Shown here: positions 7,651 to 15,430 of the stretch, in pieces
Layout: every line of letters begins with the position of its first letter
Position numbering within the stretch: the first letter of the stretch is position 1
Origin: a bacterium
GTDB taxonomy: Bacteria; BMS3Abin14
Assembly (NCBI GenBank): GCA_029210545.1
Contig: JARGFV010000020.1
Coordinates: forward strand, 1 to 31,406
DNA: 31,406 nucleotides
Direction of reading: 5' to 3'
Made by a program: the position numbers and the translations under genes
Notes under the pieces: model-generated
Told to the model about the DNA's origin: nothing
The model's input: the letters and a program-made list of their open reading frames with translations, nothing else
Database searches by the model: none

Positions 7651-8064
7651 GTGGGTTCCAGGAGACGAGGAAGAGAGGCTGCCCTGAAGATCCTCTACAG
7701 CATGGAAATGAATCCGGGTCCTGTGGAGGATGTTTTCAGACAGGTCCTGAATTGCGGAAGCGAACCGGAAGCTGCCCATGAATTCGCGAAGATGCTGGCC
7801 GGAAGGACCATCGACCGGATGGAGGAGATCGATGGCCGGATCAGGAGCGCTTCCCTGAAGTGGGATCTCGACAGGATGGCTGCTGTGGACAGGAACGTTC
7901 TGAGGCTGGCGGTCTCCGAGCTCATCGGCCAGGAGGGCACACCGGTTAGAGTTGTGCTGAATGAAGCCATCGAGCTGGCAAAGAGGTACGGCGGTGAGGA
8001 ATCGGGAACCTTCATCAACGGGATCCTGGACCGCATCCGTATCGATCTGGGGTTGGAACCGTGA
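7651..8064 (+). CDS. nusB: Transcription antitermination factor NusB
   Basis: NusB binds boxA RNA with S10 (NusE) and supports antitermination of rRNA operons. The protein is all-helical. It starts GSRRRGREAALKILYSMEM, shows DLDRMAAVDRNVLRLAVSEL in the middle, and ends with the family signature ESGTFINGILDRI. The frame is open upstream into ribH, but GTG 7651 gives 137 residues, the usual length, and lies seven bases after AAGG (7640-7643). The stop overlaps the next gene in a GTGATG junction, suggesting translational coupling. Confidence 0.92.
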   Translation: MGSRRRGREAALKILYSMEMNPGPVEDVFRQVLNCGSEPEAAHEFAKMLAGRTIDRMEEIDGRIRSASLKWDLDRMAAVDRNVLRLAVSELIGQEGTPVRVVLNEAIELAKRYGGEESGTFINGILDRIRIDLGLEP

Positions 8065-8573
8065 TGGGCGTCCAGGTCCGGGGCGGTAACCTGCTCAACT
8101 TTCGTGGAGATGCGCTCCTCCTGTTCCATCATTCTGACGTTCGGCCCCTTGGCGGTACAGTTGCTTTTGCTGACTGGCGTTTGAACGCCGCGGTGAGCAT
8201 CCTGTGGAAGCGAAAATCCGAACTGTTCCGTTTCGGGCAACTTACCGTTGTCGCGACCCAGGGCAAAGTTCCAGCGAATACGATTATCCTGACAGGTCTG
8301 GGGGCGGTCCCGGATCTCAGCTCCGATCTGCGCCGGGAGGCCTACCGATTGGCGCTTCAGTCCGCGGTTAACCTGGGGGTCTCGAGGATCGCGGTGCAGG
8401 GGATAAACATCGAAGATGAGGTGGAGGACGGGAGCCTGAAAGCCCTCGAATCGGCCCTTGCGTCCAGCAGGATGCCTAACAGCCTGAAGGTCTCCCTGTT
8501 TCCAGACCACCGGGTGCCGGTGGCTTCACAAGTTTCTGAAAAAAGCGAAACCGCAAAACTGGCTGAAAAATGA
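8064..8573 (+). CDS. Stand-alone domain resembling the N-terminal domain of M17 leucyl aminopeptidase
   Basis: The 169-residue product has no catalytic peptidase part. Its pattern resembles the macro-like N-terminal domain of M17 leucyl aminopeptidases: FRGDALLLFHHSD, then a glycine-containing segment (PLGGTVAFADWRLNAAVS), then ILTGLGAVPDLSSDLRREAY, then a helix and a strand (LGVSRIAVQGIN). In the full enzymes this domain helps hexamer assembly. What it would do alone is unknown. The frame also allows GTG 8061, overlapping the nusB stop; ATG 8064 was chosen. The gene is joined to nusB and to the phosphoesterase by overlapping stop/start codons. The last ~25 residues are polar and probably disordered. 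The fold assignment is by eye. Confidence 0.65.
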   Translation: MGVQVRGGNLLNFRGDALLLFHHSDVRPLGGTVAFADWRLNAAVSILWKRKSELFRFGQLTVVATQGKVPANTIILTGLGAVPDLSSDLRREAYRLALQSAVNLGVSRIAVQGINIEDEVEDGSLKALESALASSRMPNSLKVSLFPDHRVPVASQVSEKSETAKLAEK

Positions 8574-9298
8574 AGATCGCCATCATCTCGGACATACATT
8601 CGAACCTGGAGGCCCTTCAGGCAGTGGACGGCGCACTGAGCGACCTGGGTGCTTTGATCGTCTACTTTGCCGGCGATGTGGTCGGGTATGGGCCGGACCC
8701 CAACCTTTGCGCAGCCTGGGTCCAGGAGAGGGCCGACCTGGCTGTCATGGGTAATCACGACTACGCAGCCCTCGGGCGGATGGATACGGACAGTTTTAAC
8801 CCTAACGCGAGGCATGCCATCGAGTGGAACTCTGACCAGATGGATGAAAAGGCGAAAGATTACCTTGCCTCACTCCCCATGGTCCTTGCCAGGAACGGGG
8901 TCACTGTGGTTCACGCCAACCCCCGGGAACCTGGAGGGTGGGATTACATTTTCTCCCTCTGGGACGCTGAGATGAATTTTGAACATTTCGAGGGAAGTTT
9001 CTGTTTTGTGGGACACTCACACCAGCCTGTCGCCGTCGGGATGGATCAGGCGGGTCAGGTTTCCGTGGTGCCGGGCGAGTCGTTCAGGGTTCAAGAGGGC
9101 GCCAGGTATCTGGTCAACGTGGGAAGCGTCGGACAGCCGCGAGACGGAAACCCCGCAGCCTGTTTCGGTCTCCTGGATACCGATGAGGGCCTTTTCACAT
9201 TTGTCAGGGTGCCCTACGATCTGGAGGTCACGCAGAAGAAGATGCTGGAGGCCGGTCTTCCGAGGCCCCTTGCTGAAAGACTGGCGGAGGGAAGGTGA
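8570..9298 (+). CDS. Calcineurin-like metallophosphoesterase (YfcE/MJ0936-like)
   Basis: A 242-residue metal-dependent phosphoesterase. All family motifs are present: DIHSN (Asp8, His10), GDVVGYGP (Asp36), GNHD (61-64), VVHANP, and GHSH (148-151). These residues would bind two metal ions. The GDVVGYGPDP form and the NVGSVGQPRDGNP segment are typical of the prokaryotic subgroup annotated as diadenosine tetraphosphatase-like or YfcE-like phosphodiesterases. The substrate cannot be told from sequence. It starts in an ATGA overlap with the upstream gene, and its stop overlaps the next gene's GTG start, so the three genes are likely co-translated. Confidence 0.88.
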   Translation: MKIAIISDIHSNLEALQAVDGALSDLGALIVYFAGDVVGYGPDPNLCAAWVQERADLAVMGNHDYAALGRMDTDSFNPNARHAIEWNSDQMDEKAKDYLASLPMVLARNGVTVVHANPREPGGWDYIFSLWDAEMNFEHFEGSFCFVGHSHQPVAVGMDQAGQVSVVPGESFRVQEGARYLVNVGSVGQPRDGNPAACFGLLDTDEGLFTFVRVPYDLEVTQKKMLEAGLPRPLAERLAEGR

Positions 9299-11154
9299 GT
9301 CCAGACACCGGAAGCGGACAGCAGGGATCCTCGGGCGCCGTCCTCGATCCCACAATGAGCCTGGTAGGCAGGCTGGAAGACCTCTCCCTCGGAGAGATCC
9401 TTCAGATCGTCAGCCTCAGCAAGAGGTCCGGATTGCTGAGGCTTGAGGCGCCTGACGGAATGGCGAACCTCTACGTCCGCGCTGGAAAGGTCATCTACTC
9501 CTCCAGATCGGACCAGAAGGACAGCGTCCTGGCTCTGCTCCTGGAATCCGGAGTTCTCAGGGAAGACCAGGTCGGGCCCCTGCGGCAGGTCCTCGAGGAA
9601 GGCGCGTCCACCAACGATTTCAGGTCCCTTCTTACGGAAACGAGCGGCCTCACCCGGGAGGCGTTCCAGGATTTTTTGAGAAAAAGGGTCGAGGACCTGG
9701 TGTATTCCTTTTTCCTTTGGGAGGAAGGGACTTTCAGCTTCCAGCTCATTGAGGACGAGACCAGGCACCCTCTCCTTTCCCGGGTAGGACCATTCTTCCT
9801 CGATGACGGTATCGGAGCGCAATTCCTGGTCATGGAGGGGGCCAGGCTGAAGGATGAGATGAACCGCCATCGGCCGGCGATTCCGGACAAGGGTGCTGAC
9901 TTCCCTGTCGAAGGGGGCTGGGAACAGGAGTTCGAAGAGCAGTTGACGGGGGAAAAGACCGCACCGTCGATTGCTTCCGAAGAGAAGCCGTCCCGGCCGG
10001 AATCGAAGGAAACCGACGAGTTCAAGATACCGGACCTGCTGCCTCCTTTGCCGGAGAGGATATCAAACGCTGTCGTGATGATAGGCCTGCCCGGACCCCT
10101 GGCCGCCGAGGTGGCCAACGGCCTCAATGACAAAGGTATTACACTGCAGGTGCACAAGGACGGGGCCGATGGTATCACAAGGATCCAGGAACTGCGGCAG
10201 CAGCGGAAATATCCCTTTGTCCTTATGGACATAGAGGCTGCCGGGATTACCGACGACAGGGTCCTGGGCGGGTTGGAAAGCGTGATCACCATGTGGGATC
10301 TGGGTTTCCATCTCCCGGTGGGGCTGGTATGCAGACGGGAGCTTTCGGATGACCTCCTCCGGAAACTGTCGGTCATCCCGGGATTGACCGTTCTGAATGT
10401 GGAGGACCCTCCGTCCAGAGATAGTGTGAAATCGGTTATCGAGCTCATTGTTCAGACTGTTCATGGGGCGCAAGCGGCCGAAGCGGAAAGCCCCGGCTCC
10501 TCCCAGACGGCGGAGGCCGAGGCCGATATGGACGAATACTACGATATCCGGCAGGAACTCAGTGAGGACCTGGAAGGGATCGATCTGCCCGTGGACACCA
10601 GCTGGGAGGGTGGCAGGAGCCCCCGGCAGGAGTCCCAGGACCCGCACATGGCTCGTCTTGGATCTTTCGTGAGTGAGCTCAACCGCCAGGATATCAGTGG
10701 GGAGATAACCCTGCTTGCCCTTCGGTTTGCTTCTGATTTCGTGTCCAGAGCCATCCTGTTCCTGGTCCGCAAGGAGGACCTGAAAGGTCTCGGGCAGTTC
10801 GGTGTGGAGCTGCCGGGCGGGCAGAACCCTGACAGCGTTGTCCGGTCCCTCTCCCTCCCCGTCGTGGAGAATTCCATCTTTCACCAGGTGACACGGAGCC
10901 AGCAGAGTTACGTGGGAGCGCCCACCGGATCCGTGACCGAGAACGCCCTGTTTGAGGCGTTGGGGGGAGGAACTCCCCGGCAGATCTACCTCGGCCCCGT
11001 GGTAAGCATGGGGAAAGTAGCCGTGCTGCTTTACGGGGACGATTATCCGGGCGGCACGGGTCTCGAGCCCAGCCATACCCTGGACATTTTTCTCAGCCAT
11101 GTCGGGCTTGCCCTGGACAGGGCTTTTCTGGAAATGAAGCTCAAGGGACGATGA
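9295..11154 (+). CDS. PATAN/DUF4388-domain signalling protein with degenerate receiver-like middle region
   Basis: A 619-residue protein. Residues about 20-130 match the PATAN (DUF4388) pattern: LVGRLEDLSLGEILQIVSLS, KRSGLLRLEAPDG and an FLWEEGTFSF end. This domain often accompanies two-component, chemosensory and gliding-type signalling proteins. Residues about 258-385 look like a receiver-like alpha/beta region (VVMIGLPGPLAAEVANGL...YPFVLMDIEAAG...HLPVGLVCRRE) without a clear set of receiver residues. An acidic linker follows. The C-terminal ~170 residues may be a GAF-like sensor fold (weak). GTG 9295 overlaps the upstream stop and has GGAGGG at 9286-9291. ATG 9355 is an alternative. Position next to cheY/cheA suggests a role in that pathway. 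Confidence 0.8.
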   Translation: MSPDTGSGQQGSSGAVLDPTMSLVGRLEDLSLGEILQIVSLSKRSGLLRLEAPDGMANLYVRAGKVIYSSRSDQKDSVLALLLESGVLREDQVGPLRQVLEEGASTNDFRSLLTETSGLTREAFQDFLRKRVEDLVYSFFLWEEGTFSFQLIEDETRHPLLSRVGPFFLDDGIGAQFLVMEGARLKDEMNRHRPAIPDKGADFPVEGGWEQEFEEQLTGEKTAPSIASEEKPSRPESKETDEFKIPDLLPPLPERISNAVVMIGLPGPLAAEVANGLNDKGITLQVHKDGADGITRIQELRQQRKYPFVLMDIEAAGITDDRVLGGLESVITMWDLGFHLPVGLVCRRELSDDLLRKLSVIPGLTVLNVEDPPSRDSVKSVIELIVQTVHGAQAAEAESPGSSQTAEAEADMDEYYDIRQELSEDLEGIDLPVDTSWEGGRSPRQESQDPHMARLGSFVSELNRQDISGEITLLALRFASDFVSRAILFLVRKEDLKGLGQFGVELPGGQNPDSVVRSLSLPVVENSIFHQVTRSQQSYVGAPTGSVTENALFEALGGGTPRQIYLGPVVSMGKVAVLLYGDDYPGGTGLEPSHTLDIFLSHVGLALDRAFLEMKLKGR

Positions 11155-11160
11155 TATATC

Positions 11161-11276
11161 GCGAACGGGCCTGGCGGGCCCTTCGCTCAACGCAACGGGA
11201 AAAGCATCGTTTCCCCGTTGCTCACGAACCAGTGGCACAGGGAATGGTCCCTGGTTCGGGCGCCTCTTGCAGGCGC
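11161..11276. repeat. Modular hairpin element, copy 2 (DUF4388 gene to cheY)
   Basis: Three or four stems lie in the 204-base gap. GCGAA(c)GGGCC (11161-11171) pairs with GGCCCTTCGC (11177-11186). CAACGGGAAAA (11193-11203) pairs with TTTCCCCGTTG (11210-11220) around GCATCG, with one mismatch. After CTCAC, CGAACCAG (11225-11232) pairs with CTGGTTCG (11251-11258). GCGCCT (11260-11265) pairs with AGGCGC (11271-11276). The order and loops match copies at 1-116 and 21962-22164, but the stem sequences differ. Beyond it, TCACGAATCA occurs twice (11286-11295 and 11329-11338). Confidence 0.75.
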
Positions 11277-11358
11277 GGTTGCCAATCACGAATCATCCGA
11301 CTACGCTCTTTGAGCTAGGACACGCGAGTCACGAATCACGGCGCTCTGAGGTGACACG

Positions 11359-11727
11359 ATGAGTAAACGGATCCTGGTTGTGGAAGATTCCCCGATGACA
11401 AGGTCTCTCATTGTTTCGTCCCTGGAGGAACTGGGGGATTTTACGGTGATCGAGGCGGCCAACGGGTTCCAGGCTTTGCGGAAACTCCCCGAGGTCAATC
11501 CTGATCTGGTCATCACCGATATCAACATGCCGGATATAAACGGGCTTGAGGTTGTCCGCTTCGTCAAGCAGAGCGACAACTTCAGGCACATCCCGGTCAT
11601 CATCGTGACGACGGAGGGCCGGGATGTGGACAAAGAGCGCGGACTCCGTCTCGGTGCCGACCGATACCTGATCAAACCGTTCGAGGCAGAGGAGCTGCAG
11701 CGGTTCGTTCAAGAGCTGCTGGGCTGA
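11359..11727 (+). CDS. cheY: Single-domain response regulator, CheY-like (first copy)
   Basis: A 122-residue receiver domain with no output domain. The acidic pair is Glu9-Asp10 (VVEDSP), the phosphoacceptor is Asp54 (VITDINMP), the switch threonine is in IIVTTEG (84-85), and the conserved lysine is Lys106 (LIKPF). It should be phosphorylated by the CheA encoded 13 bases downstream. It shares the TDINMP and TTEG segments with the second CheY at 21580. ATG 11359 has GAGGTG at 11348-11353. No flagellar gene is in the window, so its output target is unknown. Confidence 0.93.
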   Translation: MSKRILVVEDSPMTRSLIVSSLEELGDFTVIEAANGFQALRKLPEVNPDLVITDINMPDINGLEVVRFVKQSDNFRHIPVIIVTTEGRDVDKERGLRLGADRYLIKPFEAEELQRFVQELLG

Positions 11728-11740
11728 CCTGGAGGAGACA

Positions 11741-13780
11741 TTGGATCAGTCGCTGAAAGATTTTGTCGCCGAAGCTGAAGACATACTGGAGAGTCTCGAG
11801 GAATCCATAAGCTACCTTATGGAGATCAACCCGGACGATCATAGGAAGCCCGATATCATCAATGCCGTCTTCAGGCACGCCCACTCCCTGAAGGGGTTGT
11901 CAGGGATGTTCAACCTCGAGGGACTGGCTTCCCTTTCCCACAAGCTGGAAAACCTTCTGGATTCCATGAGGCTCGACAAGGTTCAGCTCTCTCCCCAGGT
12001 TGTCGAGGTCCTCGGGCAGGGCATCCAGATGCTGATGAGAATGGTCAGGGCCGTCAGCGAGGGCAAACCGGATACCTCGGTGGACAGCTCGAAGTTTCTC
12101 AAGGACCTGGAAGATCTGGGAAAGGGCGAAATCGACCAGGAAAGCGACGATCTGTCGTCCTTCATCTCGGTTCCGGGGGGGATGACCGAGATGCTCTCCG
12201 AATATGAGGAACACCGCTTCAGGGACAACATCCGGAAGAGAATACCTTTTTACCGAGTCAACTGCAGCTTCCCCCTGGAAACATTCGACGTTCAGCTGGA
12301 GAGTGTCGGCAGGGCCATCAAGGATATTGGTGAACTCCTCACGACCCTGCCGGAATCGGGCCTGGGTGATGACGGCAATATCGGGTTTATCCTCTATTTC
12401 ACATCCAGGGAACCGGAGGAAGAGGTTATCTCCCACGTCGGCACTGACGACTGGAACCTGGAGCCGGTGCCTTACACGGGGCACGCAAAGCCGTCCGCTC
12501 CCACAGCCGCGCCGGACACCGAGAAAATGGTGCCTTTGGAGGAAGGAGACACCTTCGAGGATGAGATAAAGGGGTTGAGCCAGACGGTGCGAGTGGATAT
12601 CGCCAAGCTGGATTTCCTCATGAACCTGGTGGGAGAACTGGTGATCATCAAGTCCGGTTATACCAACGTTGCCGGCCGTCTCAAGGGCGCAGGCGGGATG
12701 GTGCCCGCCGATATCCTCGTCGACCTCGAAAAGAGCAACTCCAACATGGAGAAGAAGCTTGTCGATCTGAGAGACGGCGTTATGGATATCCGTATGGTTC
12801 CCATGGGGCAGCTGTACAACAGACTCCAGAGGGTCTCGAAAAAGATCGCCAGGGAACTGGGGAAAAAGGTCAACCTGCAGTTCCTGGGTCACGATACGGA
12901 GCTTGACAAGATGATCATGGAGGAGATGGTCTCACCCCTTCTCCACATCGTGCGCAACTCCCTCGACCACGGCATCGAGGACGCGGGCACAAGGAAGGCG
13001 GCCGGAAAGAGCGAAAACGGCAATGTGAAGGTTTCCGCTTACCAGCAGGGTAACCACGTTGTCCTTGAAGTTGAGGATGACGGGCAAGGGATCGACGTTG
13101 AAAAGGTCCGCAGGGAAGCGATCCGGCGCGGGGAGTTCAGGAAGGATGATAACCCCTCCGATGACGAGGTTCTGAGCCTCCTGTTCAAGGCCGGTTTTTC
13201 GACGAAAGAAGATGTCACGGAGATTTCCGGCCGCGGTGTCGGGATGGACGTCGTCCGCAAGGAACTGGAAAACATCGGCGGTGCTGTTGAGATCCACACC
13301 CAAAGGGGCAAGGGAACGAGGATCGTCCTGACGCTCCCCATAACTCTCGCCATCCTTCAGGCGCTCCTGGTCAGGAACGGGACAAGGACCTACGCTGTCC
13401 CCATGGGCTCGATCCAGGAGACCATCGAACTGTCTGATGGCCAGATCAAGACCATGCAGGGACGGGAAGTGATCACCCTCAGGGACCGGACACTGCCTCT
13501 GATACGGCTCGATAAAGTCTTCAACCTGCAGGAGGAACAGATGCCCGGCCAGCTGTTTGCTGTCGTCATCGGGATGGCGAACCGTACCATGGCGCTTGTG
13601 ACCGGAGAACTCATCGGCAAACAGGATATCGTCATCAAGCCCCTTGGTGATTCGTTTTCCAGGAGCGTGGGCCTTGCCGGGGCTGCTGAACTCGGAGACC
13701 AGACCACGATCCTGGTCCTCGATGTCGCCGGGCTGATCATGGAATCGATCAGGCTCGGTGTCATGAGCAAAAGGGAGTAG
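11741..13780 (+). CDS. cheA: Chemotaxis-type sensor histidine kinase CheA
   Basis: CheA autophosphorylates on a histidine in response to receptor arrays and passes the phosphate to CheY and CheB. The N-terminal HPt domain carries His48 in HAHSLKGLSG. A P2-like region lies about 165-250. The dimerisation helices follow near 283-340. The ATPase domain shows the N box IVRNSLDHGIED (near 403), the G1 box EDDGQGID (near 443) and the G2 box GRGVGMDVV (near 496). A CheW-like P5 domain ends the protein (about 530-675). All kinase motifs look intact. The start is TTG 11741 with GGAGGAG at 11731-11737. No better start is seen. Length 679 is normal. Confidence 0.96.
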   Translation: MDQSLKDFVAEAEDILESLEESISYLMEINPDDHRKPDIINAVFRHAHSLKGLSGMFNLEGLASLSHKLENLLDSMRLDKVQLSPQVVEVLGQGIQMLMRMVRAVSEGKPDTSVDSSKFLKDLEDLGKGEIDQESDDLSSFISVPGGMTEMLSEYEEHRFRDNIRKRIPFYRVNCSFPLETFDVQLESVGRAIKDIGELLTTLPESGLGDDGNIGFILYFTSREPEEEVISHVGTDDWNLEPVPYTGHAKPSAPTAAPDTEKMVPLEEGDTFEDEIKGLSQTVRVDIAKLDFLMNLVGELVIIKSGYTNVAGRLKGAGGMVPADILVDLEKSNSNMEKKLVDLRDGVMDIRMVPMGQLYNRLQRVSKKIARELGKKVNLQFLGHDTELDKMIMEEMVSPLLHIVRNSLDHGIEDAGTRKAAGKSENGNVKVSAYQQGNHVVLEVEDDGQGIDVEKVRREAIRRGEFRKDDNPSDDEVLSLLFKAGFSTKEDVTEISGRGVGMDVVRKELENIGGAVEIHTQRGKGTRIVLTLPITLAILQALLVRNGTRTYAVPMGSIQETIELSDGQIKTMQGREVITLRDRTLPLIRLDKVFNLQEEQMPGQLFAVVIGMANRTMALVTGELIGKQDIVIKPLGDSFSRSVGLAGAAELGDQTTILVLDVAGLIMESIRLGVMSKRE

Positions 13781-13782
13781 GG

Positions 13783-14592
13783 ATGTATCTGGAATTTTTC
13801 GGGTTGAGCGCGAAACCGTTCGACAAAACCCCGAACCCCGCCTTTTTCTACCGCAGTCCCATCCACGAGGAGGCGCTGGCTCGCCTGCAATACGGGACCG
13901 AGGAAAGGGAGCTTACCCTCCTGACCGGTGAGATCGGTACGGGCAAGACCATGCTGAGCAGAGCCCTCATCGACTCCTTCAACGAGACGCACCTGCCCAT
14001 CCTCATGGTCAATCCGCGTCTTTCACCCAATCAGTTTCTCAAAACCATCGCCCGTAGGCTGGGGATCGACTCGCCCTCCTATTACCGGAACGACCTGCTC
14101 GATCAGATCAACGAGGCCCTGTTCCAGTGCTACGAGAGCGACATCTGCCCTGTGATCATCATCGACGAGGCCCAACTCATCCCTTCCAGGTCCACTTTCG
14201 ACGAGATCCGTCTGCTGACCAATTTCCAGCTCGACGACGCCAACCTGCTTGCCCTCATCCTCATCGGCCAGCCGGAGCTGCGCAAAAGGCTTAAACATGT
14301 TTCCTATGAAGCGGTTAAACAGCGTATAGGTATCCGATACCATCTCGGGCCCCTCGGCAGGGAGGATACAGGGCTTTACATCGCTCACCGGCTGAGTACG
14401 GCAGGCGGTGATCCCGGTATCGTGGACGAGGAGGCGGCTGATGTGATCTTCCGATATTCCGGGGGGCTGCCGAGGGTTATCAACAACATCGCCGCCAATG
14501 CCCTGCTGACCGGATTTTCGAAGGACCTATCGGTGATCGGCCCCGACATCGTTCTTGATGTCGTCGAGGATCTTGACCTCGAACCGGTCTGA
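13783..14592 (+). CDS. ExeA/GspA-like AAA ATPase within the chemosensory cluster
   Basis: A 269-residue AAA-type ATPase. It begins with MYLEFFGLSAKPFDKTPNPA, typical of ExeA/GspA and related proteins that work with secretion systems, transposition or polysaccharide export. Walker A is GEIGTGKT (49-56), Walker B is VIIIDEAQ (124-131), and later motifs include ILIGQPELRKRL and a YSGGLPRVINNIA sensor-2 region. It lacks a transmembrane segment and a peptidoglycan-binding domain, so it is the bare ATPase core. It starts three bases after cheA with AGGGAG upstream and is followed by cheW, so it is probably part of the pathway. The target it remodels is unknown. Confidence 0.88.
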   Translation: MYLEFFGLSAKPFDKTPNPAFFYRSPIHEEALARLQYGTEERELTLLTGEIGTGKTMLSRALIDSFNETHLPILMVNPRLSPNQFLKTIARRLGIDSPSYYRNDLLDQINEALFQCYESDICPVIIIDEAQLIPSRSTFDEIRLLTNFQLDDANLLALILIGQPELRKRLKHVSYEAVKQRIGIRYHLGPLGREDTGLYIAHRLSTAGGDPGIVDEEAADVIFRYSGGLPRVINNIAANALLTGFSKDLSVIGPDIVLDVVEDLDLEPV

Positions 14593-14618
14593 TCCCGTTC
14601 GCCTGAGGGAGCAAAATC

Positions 14619-15416
14619 ATGGACCTTGTAGAGATCAGGAAGAAGGCAAAGAGCAGAAAAACCAAGAGCGCCAAGGCGAAAGCCGATAAGGAAAAGGTTG
14701 CGGCCAAACCGGTTAATAAGGAGCCGGCCGCCAGGCAGATCCAGGAACTTTTACCGGAAGAGGCGGTTGTCGCCGAGAAGGCTGAACAACTCGAACCGGC
14801 CGTTTCAAGCGAGGAATCTGCGGAAAAGGAATCTGAAGATATGGATGAAAACAAGGTCATCGCTTCCGCACAGGATGAGGACAGCCTGAGCAGTCTCAAG
14901 GAGGTCCTCATGAGCCAGCACGTGGAAAAAAAAGAGGAGGAAGAGGAACAGCTGCAGCTGCTTACCTTCATGCTGGGTGGTGAGGAATATGCCCTCAACA
15001 TCATGGATATCAAGGAGATCATCCGCCCGAGGGAATGCACGGAAGTTCCCAGGGCACCCGAATATATCCTCGGCATCATCAGCTTGCGCGGGACCATTAT
15101 CCCGATCTTCGATGTCAACAAACGCCTTGGTTTGCCTGTAGGTTTACGGGGAGCCCAGAACCGTATCGTGGTCGTACGTTCCAGGGAGCACCTGTTCGGC
15201 CTGCACGTGGACAGCGTGGTGCAGGTCATGGACATTCCTCTGAGCAGCATAGAACCTCCCCCGGAGATCCTCGGCGGTGTGGAAGGGGATTATTTAAGGG
15301 GAGTCGGGAAGATCGACGACAGGTTGATCATCCTTCTCAACCTGGGGAGGATCCTCGCCATGGAGGAGGAACAAGGATCGGCAAGGCAAGCGCTTTCCCC
15401 GGGTCGCAAGGGATAG
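14619..15416 (+). CDS. cheW: CheW-like adaptor with long charged N-terminal extension
   Basis: CheW links receptors to CheA. The CheW domain occupies about residues 110-250 (QLLTFMLGGEEYALNIMDIK, APEYILGIISLRGTIIPIFD, LFGLHVDSVVQVMDIP, LIILLNLGRIL). The first ~110 residues are not conserved CheW sequence. They start very lysine-rich (residues 7-30), become acidic and alanine-rich, and end with a run of glutamates before the domain. This is probably a flexible tail. ATG 14619 has GAGGGAG at 14605-14611, seven bases upstream. An internal start would shorten the tail but has no better ribosome binding site. It lies 26 bases after the ATPase gene. Confidence 0.92.
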   Translation: MDLVEIRKKAKSRKTKSAKAKADKEKVAAKPVNKEPAARQIQELLPEEAVVAEKAEQLEPAVSSEESAEKESEDMDENKVIASAQDEDSLSSLKEVLMSQHVEKKEEEEEQLQLLTFMLGGEEYALNIMDIKEIIRPRECTEVPRAPEYILGIISLRGTIIPIFDVNKRLGLPVGLRGAQNRIVVVRSREHLFGLHVDSVVQVMDIPLSSIEPPPEILGGVEGDYLRGVGKIDDRLIILLNLGRILAMEEEQGSARQALSPGRKG

Positions 15417-15430
15417 ATCCGGGGCGTGGC

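Noticed and set aside
10063-11289. 408-codon minus-strand open frame opposite the DUF4388 gene
   Set aside because: Antisense shadow; its composition is not protein-like and the plus-strand gene has good coupling and domains.
15035-15430. Open frame upstream of the zinc-ribbon gene
   Set aside because: It overlaps cheW out of frame and has no recognisable domain; the zinc ribbon starts after 15431.
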